Shown here piece after piece: positions 45,200 through 57,306 of a stretch of DNA of 64,000 nucleotides. Below the pieces are notes generated by a model. The model was not told the DNA's origin and searched no databases. It saw only the letters and a program-made list of their open reading frames with translations. Made by a program: the position numbers and the translations under genes. This stretch comes from Gnetum montanum (Eukaryota > Streptophyta > Gnetopsida > Gnetales > Gnetaceae). Numbering within the stretch: the stretch's first letter is position 1; the number at the start of each line of letters is the position of its first letter. Location of the stretch: NCBI GenBank assembly GCA_015680685.1, contig MNCI01007655.1, positions 59,481 through 123,480 of the forward strand, in the 5' to 3' direction.

Positions 45200-46342
45200 G
45201 TGCTCATGGGGAACAATGCCCTATGCAAACATTCCTACGACGGGATATTGCTAGCATGTGTGGATGGCAAGCAAGCACAGAAGGTAATTAATGAAGTACA
45301 TGAGGGGTTATGCAATGGACACATAGCACCCAGGGCTATGGCTACCAAAATCAGATGCCTAGGATACTACTGGCCCCACATGGAATGCGACTGCCTGTTG
45401 AAAGTCAAGACATGTGACACATGCTAGAGATATGCAAATCTCATACATGTTTCGCCTACAGACCTACACCCAACACAAATCACGTGGCCCTTCCAACGAT
45501 GGGGATTAGACCTCATAGGGCCTATCACACCTAAGTCCTCCATAGGGCATAGCTTCATTATCACTGCCATTGAGTATTTTACCAAGTGGGTGGAAGCTAT
45601 TCCCCTAAGAAAAATGACATCTCAGCAAATCTTCCATTTCATCCTCGACAACATCGTAACAAGGTTTGGGCTTCCAATGACTATTGTGACCAACAATGGG
45701 CCACAGTTTAGCAGTACAGAAACCTAAACCTTCTATAGCAATCTAGGCATTAAACAATCATTTTCTTCCCCTTACTATCCGTAGGCGAACGGGCAAGCGG
45801 AGGCTACAAATAAGTCCATCATCAACTTGCTGAGGCGAATGCTCAGCAACAGCAAGAGTTGGTGGCATGAGAAAATCTTCTACGTCCTTTGGGCCTACAG
45901 AACGACGTGCAGAACTACAACGCATAAGAGCCCTTACAGTCTTGTTTACGGATCAGAAGCTGTATTACCTCTTAAGTTGCAGGTACCCTCACTCCGGATG
46001 ATCCTCGTGGATGTCGTGAGCGAAGCCCAGAACAACAAGTCACGAACCATCGATCTCAACTCAGTGGAGGAGGAGCGCACGTAGACATTGAGGCACATCG
46101 AGCACTACCAAAGTAAGCAGTAGCAAAAGCACCGTGCAGACCCGCATTGACGGCCAGTGCAGAAGGGAGACCTCGTCCTCAAGGCCATCCATGAGCATGT
46201 GAGAAAATTCTTAGCCAACTGGGAAGGTCCTTACATGGTCACTAAAGCCTTCGGGAATGGAGCCTTCAAGCTGGCGGACATGGATGACAATGATTTTGTC
46301 AACCTAGTGAATCACTCGTATCTCAAGCCATACTACGTCTGA
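45200..46342 (+). pseudogene. T2 integrase
   Basis: The HHCC zinc domain (VHEGLCNGH... KTCDTC) ends at 45,426. The core has Asp at 45,509-45,511 (WGLDLIGPI) and Glu at 45,800-45,802 (NGQAEATNKSI). The second catalytic Asp is changed to Asn by G-to-A at 45,692 (VTNNGPQF). The C-terminal GPY/F module reads GDLVLKAIHEHVRKF, NWEGPYMVTKAF and ends SYLKPYYV at 46,342. Stops at 45,426, 45,727, 45,782, 46,082 and later are largely CAG/CAA/CGA to TAG/TAA/TGA. It would have inserted the cDNA. Confidence 0.85.
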
Positions 46343-46369
46343 GGCTCAATAGCAACAACGAGCACCGTC

Positions 46370-46575
46370 CACTACGATGATAAACTGGCAATCACACCAA
46401 GAAGCATCCGCAATGATGATAAACTAGCGGCAACTATTCGCTACGACGTAAAACTGGCACTGTTAGTCCCCCATGATGTAAAACTGGCACAACATGTCTG
46501 CTATGACATTAAACTAGCATGTACAGTCCACTAGGACCTTAAACCAGCACACGGTCTACCAAGACATTAAACTGG
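46370..46575 (+). repeat. Tandem CATTAAACTAGCA motif after T2 integrase
   Basis: Seven units of about 30 bp (for example CGATGATAAACTGGCA, CGACGTAAAACTGGCA, GACATTAAACTAGCA) follow the pol stop. The motif relates to the repeats that border the antisense gene, so the same sequence family marks three boundaries in the element. Confidence 0.7.
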
Positions 46576-47576
46576 GTTCATGTCGCATCCCTAGCATGTA
46601 CCAGCTCCAGATACACATCGAACGAGTGGGCGATGTGCTAACATATGGGTGGGACGTCGTAGCTCTGGAACGCGGTTCACAATGCACTAAGAACGTAGTC
46701 CAAAACATATGTGGTGCTGCCACCCTTGGAATCATGCTGATCCTTCGAAGATGTCGTATGGCATCACACTAGCCCTCCGAACCTACCGTCGCCACGGCCC
46801 ATCGCCCTGACGGTGGTTCTTGGGCTAGTTCCCACATCTGGATTTCCAGTAGTATTGTGGCCTAGCCACAATATTGTTACTCCAGTTCCCTGCTAACGCC
46901 CAGGCTCGCACGACGTTAGCTATGTGGCAGCTAATCCCATGGCTGAACCAGGAATGCAAACCCCTAGCAGGGATTCTAGAGCATCTGCACCCGCAGTAAC
47001 TCTTGGCACCTCAAAGACCAGCTTCCCCATGCCAATGTTGCTAAGGCCACTGCTGGCCTTCCTGCTTTGGACATCATACACCAGCAATGATGTCCAATAG
47101 CTTCAACAACGCCAGCAGCCAGCAAGACCTTTGCCCCTACGGGCACGTCTCGCTACAGCAGCAAATGCTACAGCGTTGCGAAGCAAGTGCCTTGACTAGC
47201 TCAGCTACTTCATAGTGTAAATTCCATGACGTGCATAACTCAACTCACCATATGAAAGCTGTTGTAGGCAGGTCAAAACCCTTCACGGATGTAATGCAAC
47301 TCATCCTGCAAAGGAAACACCTATCCTACGAGAGGTTGAAGAACAGCACCAGCCAAAGATGAAAACGCAGATGAGTCCCTTAGAGAATTCCGATGAGGGA
47401 CTTTGCTAAACATCATCTTTGCTCTCTACCTTAACCTCTACAAAACCAATGCAACACTCTCAAGTGTGGACAAGCGACGCCTCAACACTCACCAAGTGAC
47501 AACATCGGCATTTTTCCTGCTACGGTGTTTCATATTATTTTTCAATGTCTATTGAGCCAGTCCTCCAAACTTCGAT
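46576..47576 (+). other. T2 3' untranslated tail
   Basis: About 1 kb between integrase and the polypurine tract. There is no open frame longer than about 60 codons and no domain. It is comparatively GC-rich with words such as GCCACTGCTGGCC and CCAGCAGCCAGC. No antisense ORF is found here, although this is where Tat elements usually carry one. Confidence 0.6.
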
Positions 47577-47585
47577 AAAGAGAGG
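47577..47585 (+). promoter_or_regulatory. T2 polypurine tract
   Basis: AAAGAGAGG, followed by CCAA and the LTR start at 47,590. It primes plus-strand DNA synthesis in the family. Confidence 0.6.
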
Positions 47586-47589
47586 CCAA

Positions 47590-49255
47590 TGAAACACCCA
47601 AATTTGAAATCATTCTTGCTTCACCAGGCCTTGCACTTTGCGCAAGCACCATGACAGTTCTTCGAAAGGAGAACGCTTTGAGTTCGGGCCGACTAGTTCG
47701 GCAAATTTTCTACTTTAGGTGTAAACAAGCTCTACAGGTCATCTTGCCTGTTTGCCTAAGTAGCCTTCCCAGCCGACAGCCTACTCAGAAAAGGTGCATG
47801 GTGTTGGCAGCAGTATTCTAGATGCACGAAATAATTTAGCAAGTTTTCTAAGTCATGAAGTCTGCTACGCTATGCTACGCCTCGCTATGTAGTGTAGCAA
47901 GCTTCAGAAGACAATTGTAGAACGAAGTGCCACGCTATGCTACGCCATATGACGTAGCGTAGCATAGAAATAGCTTCACCAATAGTTCCCCACGCTCAAG
48001 TTCAAATCCTTCAACAATGTCCCTTTCTGTCAGGGAGTGACGGACCATGTCTACTGCTACGCTACACTGAGCTACAAGGCATAGCGAGGTGTAGCAATCC
48101 TACAGAAGAGACAGAAGGTAGCTCAAAGGGCATGTAGTGTAGCAAGTTTGCAAGTCTCGCAGAAGCAAAGTTCGCAAATCAACAAATTTTTCATGACTAA
48201 GGCCAATTGTTATGCTATGCGACGCTACATAGCATAACATAGCATAGCAAACATGCAACACACATGTGGCAGAACGCATGGCAAGGTGCTACGCTACGCC
48301 AAGCATGCTACACTACAAAGCACAACAAGACATGTAGGTGGTTGTGCGACATCAATGTACTTCACCTAATCAGATCGTTGGAACACATCTCCAAACACTG
48401 ACGGCGCAATTACGGCGTGGCAAGTTTACAGTTATGGCATAGCAGGTTCGCATTACAATGGTCTTGCAGGTCCAAGGGTCATACGTGGCGCATGTGGCAC
48501 CAGCAAGTCAATGTGGGCCTAGGGCACGTGGCGTCCAAACTACCCCTTTCGCATGCCTGTGACCCTATAAATACCCTGACAAGCAGCATTCAAAGGTTTG
48601 GTTCAGAATTTTTCAACAAACAGCATTTAAAAAGTGATGAATTCTCCCCGATTCCTTAACTTTTCATCTTCTTGGCATTCACTCTGGCCTTCAAGTTTTC
48701 TTTCATGCTCATTGTAAGATCAAGCATTGTAAGCTTTCTATTTGACACTGCAAAAAATTAGAATTTTTAGCTGACATATTATCTCATTTCCCTCCTACCA
48801 CCTTGGTAGAATCCCTGCATTGTCTGCACCCAAGGCCACGCCCAAGCATGCAACCTATCTTGCTCCACACGTCCTGGTTACTCTCAGGATCTCTGCACTT
48901 CATCATGCTGTGCAATCGACTGTATCCACCTCGACAGAGCAAGCTTGTAGCTTCAGAGCGGTGCATTTTACTAACTATATTTTATTTCGTTTCCTACTTA
49001 TTATTGCGTTTTGCACTACTTTTTCTGCTTTATTTACTTGCAAGCATCACTCAGCATTTTTTTTCCTATTTCAAGAATATATGTTGTAAAAGGCTATATA
49101 GATGCTGATTAAGTCCCTATCTAATCGACTAGACCGTTCAGGGTGCCCCGTATCCACACACACCCAACACGGCCCTCCCGCGGGTATGGGGTCGAAAATA
49201 TCACACCCGTCAACCCCTTAGTGTTTTCCAGCCGCCGACATTTTCAGTCGCTACA
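47590..49255 (+). repeat. T2 3' LTR
   Basis: This 1,666-bp LTR, TGAAACACCC...CAGTCGCTACA, is complete and is the best representative of the family. TATAAATA is at 48,566-48,573. Palindromic GCTACGCTA/TAGCGTAGC clusters lie at 47,860-47,970, 48,050-48,100 and 48,205-48,330. The LTR ends 426 bp before the 18S start. Confidence 0.9.
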
Positions 49256-49681
49256 GACCTAAGTTCTCTTGTCCTTCATGCATGTTTGTGTGACTTTTTC
49301 TTCAGTGGGTGCCCCAAGGTGGCCTTTTTTAGTGTGGTGTATGCTGCTTCTTGCATAGAACTTTGTTCTCACGGAGAAGGATTTCTGAGGAAGCGCTCTC
49401 AGGTCTAATTATCCTATTGGGGGATGTTGGAGCCCATAGGTGTACCTTGATGTCAGCCATTTTTGTGAATGCTAGATAGTGTGGGCAGTAAGCTATGTGC
49501 TTGTGCGATGCCCTTGGTACTTGCATGTCCATGGTCGAGAGCAAGGCTGCGTTTGTTGCCTGTTACAGTGTTGCGTTTCCTGGGCATGTGATTGTGCAAA
49601 TCGAGGAATGGTGGCTACGAAATATGCTATTCAAAATCGATGCATGGACAACAGTGCCCACCACACGGGTGCCCATGGCAT
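49256..49681 (+). other. Degenerate 5' external transcribed spacer
   Basis: The 426 bp lie between the T2 LTR and the 18S gene, with no ORF of note. The position defines it as the 3' part of the 5' ETS. Its upstream part and the gene promoter were presumably displaced by the T2 insertion or lost. Confidence 0.55.
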
Positions 49682-51494
49682 TACCTGGTTGATCCTACTA
49701 ATAGTCATATGCTTGTCTCAAAGATTAAGCCATGCATATCTAAGTATGAACTACTTCAAATGGTGAAATTGCTGATGACTCATTAAATTAGTTATAGTTT
49801 CTTTAATGGTACCTTACTACTCAGATAACTGTATTAATTCTAGAGGTAATATGTATAGAAAATCTTGACTCTTGGAAGGGATGCATTTATTAGATAAAAG
49901 GCCAATGCGAGCTTGCTCATTTGCTTAGTGAATCATGGTAACTAGACGGATTGCACGACCCTTGTGCCAATGACACTTCATTCAAATTTCTACCCTATCA
50001 ACTTTCGATGGTAGGATAGAGGCCTACCATGGTTGTGACAAGTGATGGGGAATTAGGGTTTGATTCTAGAGAGGGAGCCTAAGAAACGACTACCACATCC
50101 AAGGAAGAAAGCAAGCATGAAAATTACCCAATCCTGACATAGGGATGTAGTGACAATAAATAACAATATCAGGCTCATCGATTCTAGTAATTAGAATGAG
50201 TACAATTTAAACCCCTTAACAAGGAACCATTGGAGGGCAAGTCTAGTGCCAATAGCCATGGTAATTCTAGCTCCAATAGTGTATATTTAAGTTGTTGCAG
50301 TTAAAAAACTCATAGTTGGATCTTGGGATGGGCTAGTCAATCTGCCAATCTGGTGTGCATCGACCACTCCATTCCTTCTATCAGTGACATGGTCCTGATC
50401 TGAATTGGCTGGGTCATGGCTCTGATGTTGTTACTTTGAAAAAAATAGAGTGCTCAAAGCAAGCCTCTACTCTAAATACATTAGCATGGAATAACGTGAT
50501 AGGATTTCAATCCTGTTGTGTTGGCCTTTGGGATCAGAGTACTGATTAATAGGGACTATCAAGGGCATTCATATTTCATTGTAAAAGGTGAAATTCTTGG
50601 ATTTATGAAAGATGAACTAGTGTGAAAGCATTTGCTAAGGATGTTTTCATTAATCAAGAATGAAAGTTGGGGGCTCGAAGATTATTAGATACCATCCTAG
50701 TCTCAACCATAAATGATGCCAACCATGGATTAGTAGATGTTGCTTTTAGTACTCCATCAGCACCTTCTAAGAAATTAGAGTGTTTGGGTTCTAGGGGGAG
50801 TATGGTCGCAATGCTAAAACTTAAAGGAATTGACAAAAGGACATCACCAGGAGTGGAGTCTATGGCTTAATTTGACTCAACACAGGAAACTTACTAGGTC
50901 TAGACATAGGAAGGATTGATATATTGAGAGCTCTTTCTTGATTCTATGGGTGGTAGTGCATGGCTGTTATTAGTTGATGGAGTGATTTTTCTAGTTAATT
51001 CCATTAACAAACGAGAACTTAACCTACTAACTAGCTATGTGGAGGTACACACTTCATGGATTGCTTCTTAGAGGAACTATGGTTACTCAGGCCATGGAAG
51101 TTTGAGGTAATAATAGGTCTATGATGCCCTTAGATGTTCTGGGCCACATGCATGCTACACTGATGCATTCAGCAAGCTTCTTTCCCTAGTCCGAAAGCAT
51201 TGAGAAATCTTGTGAAAATGCATCATGATGGAGATATATCTTTGCAATTATCGATCTTTAACGAGGAATTCCTAGTAAGTGTGAGTCATCAGCTCACATT
51301 GACTATGTTCCTACCCTTTGTACACATTGGTCATCACTCCTACCGATTGAAAAATCTGATGAAATGTTTGGATTACAGTGATGATGATGGTTTCACCATC
51401 ATTGACATCGTGAGAAGCTCATTGAACCTTATCATTTAGAGGAAGGAGAAGTTGTAACAAGGTTATCGTAGGTGAACCTGCGGTAGGATCATTG
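49682..51494 (+). rRNA. 18S rRNA, degenerate (pseudogene copy)
   Basis: Full length (1,813 bp; plant 18S is about 1,810). It begins TACCTGGTTGATCCT and ends GGTGAACCTGCGG-AGGATCATTG with scattered changes. Internal landmarks are in order: GTCATATGCTTGTCTCAAAGA, AAACTTAAAGGAATTGAC, and the CTTTGTACACA site near the 3' end. Length is kept, but substitutions are very frequent and mostly C-to-T or G-to-A, including in universally conserved stretches (ACACCGCCCGTC reads ACATTGGTCATC). A functional gene under concerted evolution would not show this, so it is a pseudogene. Being colinear with the other rRNAs, it came from a whole rDNA unit. Confidence 0.95.
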
Positions 51495-52434
51495 ACATGC
51501 ACATGTTTTTGTCTCATTGATTACGGTCTTGCATTTCTATCGCAGTGATAAAGAACTCTTGGGGGACCTCGTGTGTGGGGGCATCCATGATGGTGGTGCC
51601 ACACCAGGATGGGACTTCATGCAACACCTGTGGGAAGAGCTTGCACTTGGCAGCAACACAAGACATTGCATTCGAATTAAGCCTCGCACGTTTGAGGGAT
51701 TGATGGCCTAAAGGACATGCCATCACCCAAGTAGATTTCAAGGGAGAAAGAAAAATGGGATCTATTTAGTGTGTTTGAAGGAGGGGGCTTAGGTTCCCTC
51801 CTGATCGAGGACATGTCGGCCATGGTCACTATCATCCGTCAAGGATAGGTGGGGAGATGCTCATTTCAAGAGTGGCAACCTACAAACAAAGTGTCTATGC
51901 CTCAGTGAGGAAATCATGGTGGTCCTAGAGTTACACGTACATGGTTAGTGAGTGTGTTGCAAACAACTTTAAAATTACAAGGCTAGACGTGAGGGGGATA
52001 TACGAGGACCATACTTTTTTTCCTCAGCCATTTGGTTTCACAAAGAGAGGGCCATGCAAGAGGGAGTGGACAAGGTGCAATGGCTAGTTGCAGTTCTCTT
52101 CTCCCATTGCATGTGTTCTAGGCAAATGGCTACCCTTGGCCTTTAGGTTGTAGGGTACATCATTTCTTTGGGCAAATGTGAGGCAATCAGGGGCATTGCA
52201 CCAAATAGCTATGGTGCTGGTGCTTTGCGAGTTCTCATCCCACCCACCCGTGGTTGCATAGCATAGTTGTCATTTGGAGGGTGGTCGTGCCCCCTTGTCC
52301 AAACATCAATACTGGTTGCATCCCTCAAGTGCCACTTTCTTCTCTTTCCCTAATGCAAGGGTGCAAATGGCACCAAGGATGTGATGAATGTCCATTGCAT
52401 CGCTGCGGTGGTCAACTGGGGTTCGTGACCCCAA
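51495..52434 (+). other. ITS1 (about 940 bp), degenerate
   Basis: The region between 18S and 5.8S. It retains a version of the conserved plant ITS1 motif: GGGTGCAAATGGCACCAAGGA near 52,368. Angiosperm ITS1 is normally 200-300 bp; 940 bp is in the gymnosperm range. ORFs seen here are chance. Confidence 0.85.
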
Positions 52435-52592
52435 CCATGACTCTTGAAAATGCATATCTCAACTCTCATTTTGATGAAGAATGTAGCGTAATGCAATACT
52501 TTGTGTGAATTTTAGAATCTCATGAATCATCAAATCTTTGAACACAATTTTCACCTGAGGCCTAGGTTGAGGGCACGTCTACCTAGGTGTCA
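52435..52592 (+). rRNA. 5.8S rRNA, degenerate
   Basis: About 158 bp. GATGAAGAATGTAGCGTAATG and TGAATTTTAGAATCTCATGA correspond to the conserved GATGAAGAACGTAGCGAAATG and TGAATTGCAGAATCCCGTGA with transitions. It ends GGGCACGTCTACCTAGGTGTCA-like, the usual 5.8S end. Confidence 0.93.
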
Positions 52593-52897
52593 TGAAGATC
52601 CTACGGTGTGCCCTCTTCACCCCATGTGAGGGGGCAGCAGATGTGGTCGTCCAGGTCTCTCGAGGTGTGGTCAGTTGAAAGTTGCTGTCATTTATGCTTT
52701 CTTGCTTCTTCCCAGAAGGAGTGATGGATGGTGGTGGTGGTCTCTGTGTTTCCTATGTTAAGCCCACATGAGGTATGGTGGGCCCATCCCCAACCTTCTC
52801 CTTCAATGCGATGCAAGACTATGCGATCCACCGTTTCAAGGGGGTGATGTTCCTTCTTTGTGTCATGCATAGGAGGGGTGATGCTCCCTCTTCACAG
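52593..52897 (+). other. ITS2 (about 305 bp), degenerate
   Basis: The spacer between 5.8S and 26S. Length is near the plant norm. No other feature is seen. Confidence 0.85.
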
Positions 52898-55794
52898 TGA
52901 TCCCGATTCAGGCAAGGGTACCTATCAAGTTTAATCATATAACTAAGTAGAGGAATAGAAACTTATGAGGATTTCCCTAGTAATAATGAGTGAACCAGGA
53001 ATAGCCCAATGTGAAAATATAGGGGCATTCGTTGCCCAAATTGTATTCTAAAGAAGAACCCCCTTCAATGGACCAAGCCTAAGTCCCCTGGAATGGGACA
53101 CTGGAGAGGGTGACAGCCCCATCAGGCTCGAACACTACTGCATCATGGGGTGCTATCGGTGAGTCGGGTTGTTTGGGAATGCAGCCCAAAGCGGGTGGTA
53201 AATTCTGTCCAAGGCTAAATACACATGAGAGACTAATAGCGAACAAGTACCATGAGGTAAATATGAAAAGGACTTTGAAAAGAGAGTTAAAAAGTGCTTG
53301 AAATTATTGAGAGGGAAGTGGATGGAGGCCAACATTGCTTCCCAGCTAGATGTAGAGCAAAGTGTGTATGCTTCTATCCACCACTTAGTCTGGGAGGCGA
53401 GTTCGTGTGGATCAGCACTAAGGCGCAAGTGTATATAGCTAGTTGCACATGTGCTAACATTGTGACAGTCAAGGGTCCAAGCATGTGCCCCTTTGAGGGG
53501 CAAGCCCTCTGACACCTACACGCTCAAGACATAGATTACATGGGCTTTCCATTCAAACTATCTTGAAACATGGACCAAGGAATCTAACATGTGTGCGAGT
53601 CGTCAAGTTTGAAAACCCACACAGTGCAAGGAAGCTAAACGGTAGGATCCATGTGCAAGCACGAAGCACCATCCACTGACCTTAACCTTGTGAAGAAGGG
53701 TTCAAGTGAGAGCATGCCTGTTGGGATCCAAAAGATGGTGAACTATGCTTAAGTAGGGTGAAGCTAGAGGAAACTTTGGTGGAGGCCCATTGTCATACTG
53801 ACATACAAATCATTTGTTTGACTTGGGCATAGGGGTGAAAGACTAATTGAACCATCTAGTAGCTGGTTTCCTCCAAAGTTTCCCTCAAGATAGCTAGATC
53901 CCACATTCTTGAGTTTTATCAAGTAAAGAAAATGATTAGAGGCATTGGGGGTGCAGCACCCTCAACTTATTCTCAAACTTTAAATAGGTAAGATGGTGCA
54001 GCTACCTTGGTGAGCTATGGCAATGAATCGAGAACTCCAAGTGGTCCATTTTTAGTAAGCAGAACTAGCGATGCGAGCTAAACCAAAAGTCGAGCTACGG
54101 TGCCTAACTACGCGCTAACCCAAAATCCACAAAGGGTGTTGGTTGATTAAGATAGCTGGATGATGGTCATGGAAGTTGAAATATGCTAAGGAGTATGTAA
54201 CAACTCACCTACAGAATCAACTAGCCCCAAAAATGGATGGCGCTTAAGCATGTGACCTATGCTTAGCCATCAGGGCAAGCGCCAAGCCCCGATGAGTAGG
54301 AGGGCATGGGGGTCATTGTGAAGCCTAGGGTGTGAGCTTGGGTGGAGTGGCCCCAATTGCAGATCTTGGTGATAGTAGAAAATATTCAAATGAGAACTTT
54401 GAAGATCGACATGAAGAAAGGTTCCATGTGAACAACACTTGGACATGGGTTAGTTGATCCTAACAGATTGGGAATCCCCTTCCAATCGGTATACTCCACA
54501 CAAGATCTTGAAAGGGAATTGGGTTAACATTCCCGAACTAGGACATGGTGGTGGATGACAATGTTAGGGAATCTAGAGATGCTAACAAGGGCCCTATTAA
54601 GACTTATCTTTTCTTTTTAATAGCCTATCCACCCTGAAATCAGCTCAACCAGAGATAGGGTCTAGTAGCTAGAAGAGGACTGCATGTTCTACAGTATCTA
54701 GTGCACCCTCAGTGGTCCTTGAAAATTTGGAAAACTAAGTATCGTTCATGCCTGGTCGTACTCATAACCACATCAGGTCTCCAAGGTGAATAGCCTCTGG
54801 TCCATAGAATAATGTAGGTAACGGAATTTGGTAAAATGAATCAGTAACTTCAAGAAAATGATTGGCTTTGAGGGTTGGGCCTAAGGGTCTACATCTCAAA
54901 CTTGCAAGCTATCGAGGGTTTGCCTCAGCTACTTTCATGGTGACGATGAGGCCTTGCATGTCAGTTGGGTGATGGATGTAGAGCATCATCCCCCCTCTCC
55001 ATGGGGGAGGGCTTTCCCTAGGCAATGAACAACTAGCTTAGAACTATCTTGGACAAGGGGAATATGACTATTTAATTAAAACAAAGAATTGTGATGGTCC
55101 CTACAGATGCTGACACAATGTGATTTCTGCCCAATGCTCTAAATGTCAAAGTGAAGAAATTCAACCAAGAGTGGGTAAATGGTGGGAGTAACTATTACTC
55201 TCTTAAGGTAGCCAAATGCCTCTTCATCTAATTAGTGATGTGCATGAATGGATTAATGAGATTCCCATTGTCCCTACCTACTATCTAGCAAAACCACAAC
55301 CAAGGAAATGGGCTTGGTAGAATTAGCAGGGAAAGAAGACCCACTTGAGCTTGACTCTAGTCTGACTTTTTGAAATGACTTAAGAGGTATAGAATAAGTG
55401 GGAGCCGCTCATGGCATAAGTGAAATACCACTACTTTTAATGTTATTTTACTTACTCCGTTGGTCAGGAATGTGGCATGACCCTCACTTTTGGACCTAAG
55501 ATGCACCTCGACGTATTGATCTATGTAGAAGACAGAGTTAGGTGGGGAGTTTGGTTGGAGCAACACATTTGTTAAAAGATAATGCAGGTGTCCTAAGATG
55601 AGCTCAACGAGAATAGAAATCTTGTGTGGAATAGAAGGATAAAAGCTAATTTGATTTTTATTTTTAGTACGAATACAAACCATGAAACCATGGCCTATTG
55701 ATCCTTTAGATCTTCAGAATTTGAAGCTAGAGGTGTCAAAAAAGTTATCACAAGGATAACTAGCTTGTGGTAGCCAAGTGTTCATAGTGACATT

Positions 55795-55837
<43 letters not shown>

Positions 55838-56338
55838 TAGAATTCACCAAGTGTTGGATTGTTCACCCACCAATAGGGAACATGAGTTGGGTTTAGATCA
55901 TCGTGAGATAGGTTAGTTTTACCCTACTGATCATGCACACCATGATAGTAATTCAACTTAGTATGAGAAGAACTATTGATTCACACAATTGGTCATCATG
56001 TTTGGTTGAAAAGACAGTGACGTGAAGCTACCATATGTCAGATTATGACTAAACACCTCTAAGTCAAAATCCATGCTAGAGGCAGTGCCTATTTCCTTGT
56101 CGGTTGCTACCTAACCCATGGTAGTGGTGGCTTCATTTCTCCCATTGGAATGTGTTGATGGTACCCCCTAGTCCTGCCTAGATGGTGGGGCATTGGGGGC
56201 CATGCAGTTTCATTTGGAGTAGTTGACGAGAAGAATCCTTTGTAGATAGCTTAAATACATAATGGGGTATTGTAAGTGGTAGAGTGTCCTTGCTACCATG
56301 ATCCACTGAGATTTGGCCCCTTATCATTGAGATTCGTG
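52898..56338 (+). rRNA. 26S rRNA, degenerate (pseudogene copy)
   Basis: About 3,440 bp, close to full length. Landmarks: GTTTAATCATATAACTAAG (normally GTTTAAGCATATCAATAAG) near the 5' end; GGAGTATGTAACAACTCACC at about 54,190; AACTATTACTCTCTTAAGGTAG at about 55,190; AAAAAAGTTATCACAAGGATAAC at about 55,740; TTGATTCACACAATTGGTCATC near 55,975. The 3' end is AGATTTGGCCCCTTATCATTGAGATTCGT. Transitions dominate, as in 18S. One short stretch near 54,990 (ATCATCCCCCCTCTCCATG) departs more from the expected sequence. Confidence 0.93.
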
Positions 56339-56783
56339 ATCACAATCTCTCCCCCTCATCCTCTTCTTTGGGCCTTCTCTTTTTCTTTTCCTCCACAAAT
56401 GCCTAGCCACATTTCATTCTACCGAAATCATCATCTCATGGGGATAGGTGAGTAGGATTCATGCATTTGCTTTGAGAGAGGGGTGTCTCCTCCTTTAGGG
56501 GCATATGTATCATTACACACACACATACATGCATATGCAGTCCCTTTCTTCTAAGTCCAATCCTGGTCGATAGCCTTGGAGTCTAAATATGTTTTTTGAT
56601 CTCATGATTGGGAACCTCACCTGGGTGGGGTACTTTGTTCATTTGCACCATTGACAGGGAACGTCCCCTTCCTATGAGGTCGCACATAGTGGGAGACCAT
56701 AATGCAACACTCTTAATGACCATGAGGTTCCTACTTTTTCCCATGACCGACTCAATGAAGCTCTCGAGCTTTCGACAGAAAAA
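56339..56783 (+). other. Start of intergenic spacer (3' ETS side)
   Basis: A pyrimidine-rich stretch (CTCTCCCCCTCATCCTCTTC, 56,347-56,400) follows the 26S end, then a CACACACACATACATGCAT tract at 56,513. Pyrimidine-rich termination signals are usual just downstream of plant 26S genes. No ORF is supported. Confidence 0.55.
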
Positions 56784-57087
56784 GACCTTCATGACCAAAT
56801 GTTGGCCAAACAGACCCTCATGACCAACTATTCTCCCAACATACCCTTATGACCAAGTGTTGGCCAAACAGACCCTCATGACCAAGAATTGGCCAAATGG
56901 ACCCTCGTTATGAAATGTTGGCCCAATAGACCCTCATGAACAAGTGTTAGCCAAATTGACCCTCATGACCAATGGTTGGCCAAACAGACCCTCGTGACCA
57001 AGTGTTGGCCAAATAGACCTTTGTGAACAATTATAGGAAAAACAGACCCTTGTGACCAATGGTTAGCCCAAAAAACCCTTGTGACCA

Positions 57088-57245
57088 AATTTAGAAGGGT
57101 GCAGGATGGTATGGTTGAAACTAGCCTAATCAAAATATATGGGGAGAGGTACCATTCTCCCTAGGAGAACTGCATGGTGCTCTCATGAGAGTGCTCTTCA
57201 TCAAAGCACCTCACATAGCTACACTGGCACAAGTGCCCTCACGAG
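57088..57245 (+). promoter_or_regulatory. IGS module 1 (spacer-promoter-like)
   Basis: AAATTTAGAAGGGTGCAGGA... to ...CACGAGA. It contains ATATATGGGGAGAGG at 57,135-57,149, similar to the plant Pol I core promoter TATATA(A/G)GGG, then CTCTCATGAGAGTGCTCT. Confidence 0.55.
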
Positions 57246-57306
57246 ACCAAGTGTTGGCCAAATGGACCCTCTTGAAAAAGTGTTGGCCGAACAGATCCTC
57301 ATGACC

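Larger units (their letters stand above)
31194..49255 (+). mobile_element. T2: full-length Tat/Ogre-like Ty3/gypsy retrotransposon
   Basis: The element is 18,062 bp including a 1.02-kb solo LTR insertion. Order: 5' LTR, PBS remnant, leader repeats, gag, protease, antisense spliced gene, reverse transcriptase, RNase H, a second aRNase H, integrase, a 1.2-kb tail, polypurine tract and 3' LTR. Two RNase H domains are a hallmark of the Tat lineage. Its size and the split between protease and reverse transcriptase recall Ogre. Flanking bases are GACTC on the left and GACCT on the right, a possible duplication with two transitions. Many stops make it non-autonomous today. Confidence 0.85.

Noticed and set aside
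49479-53515. ORFs within the 18S, ITS and 26S region
   Set aside because: They overlap clearly recognisable rRNA sequence and arise by chance.
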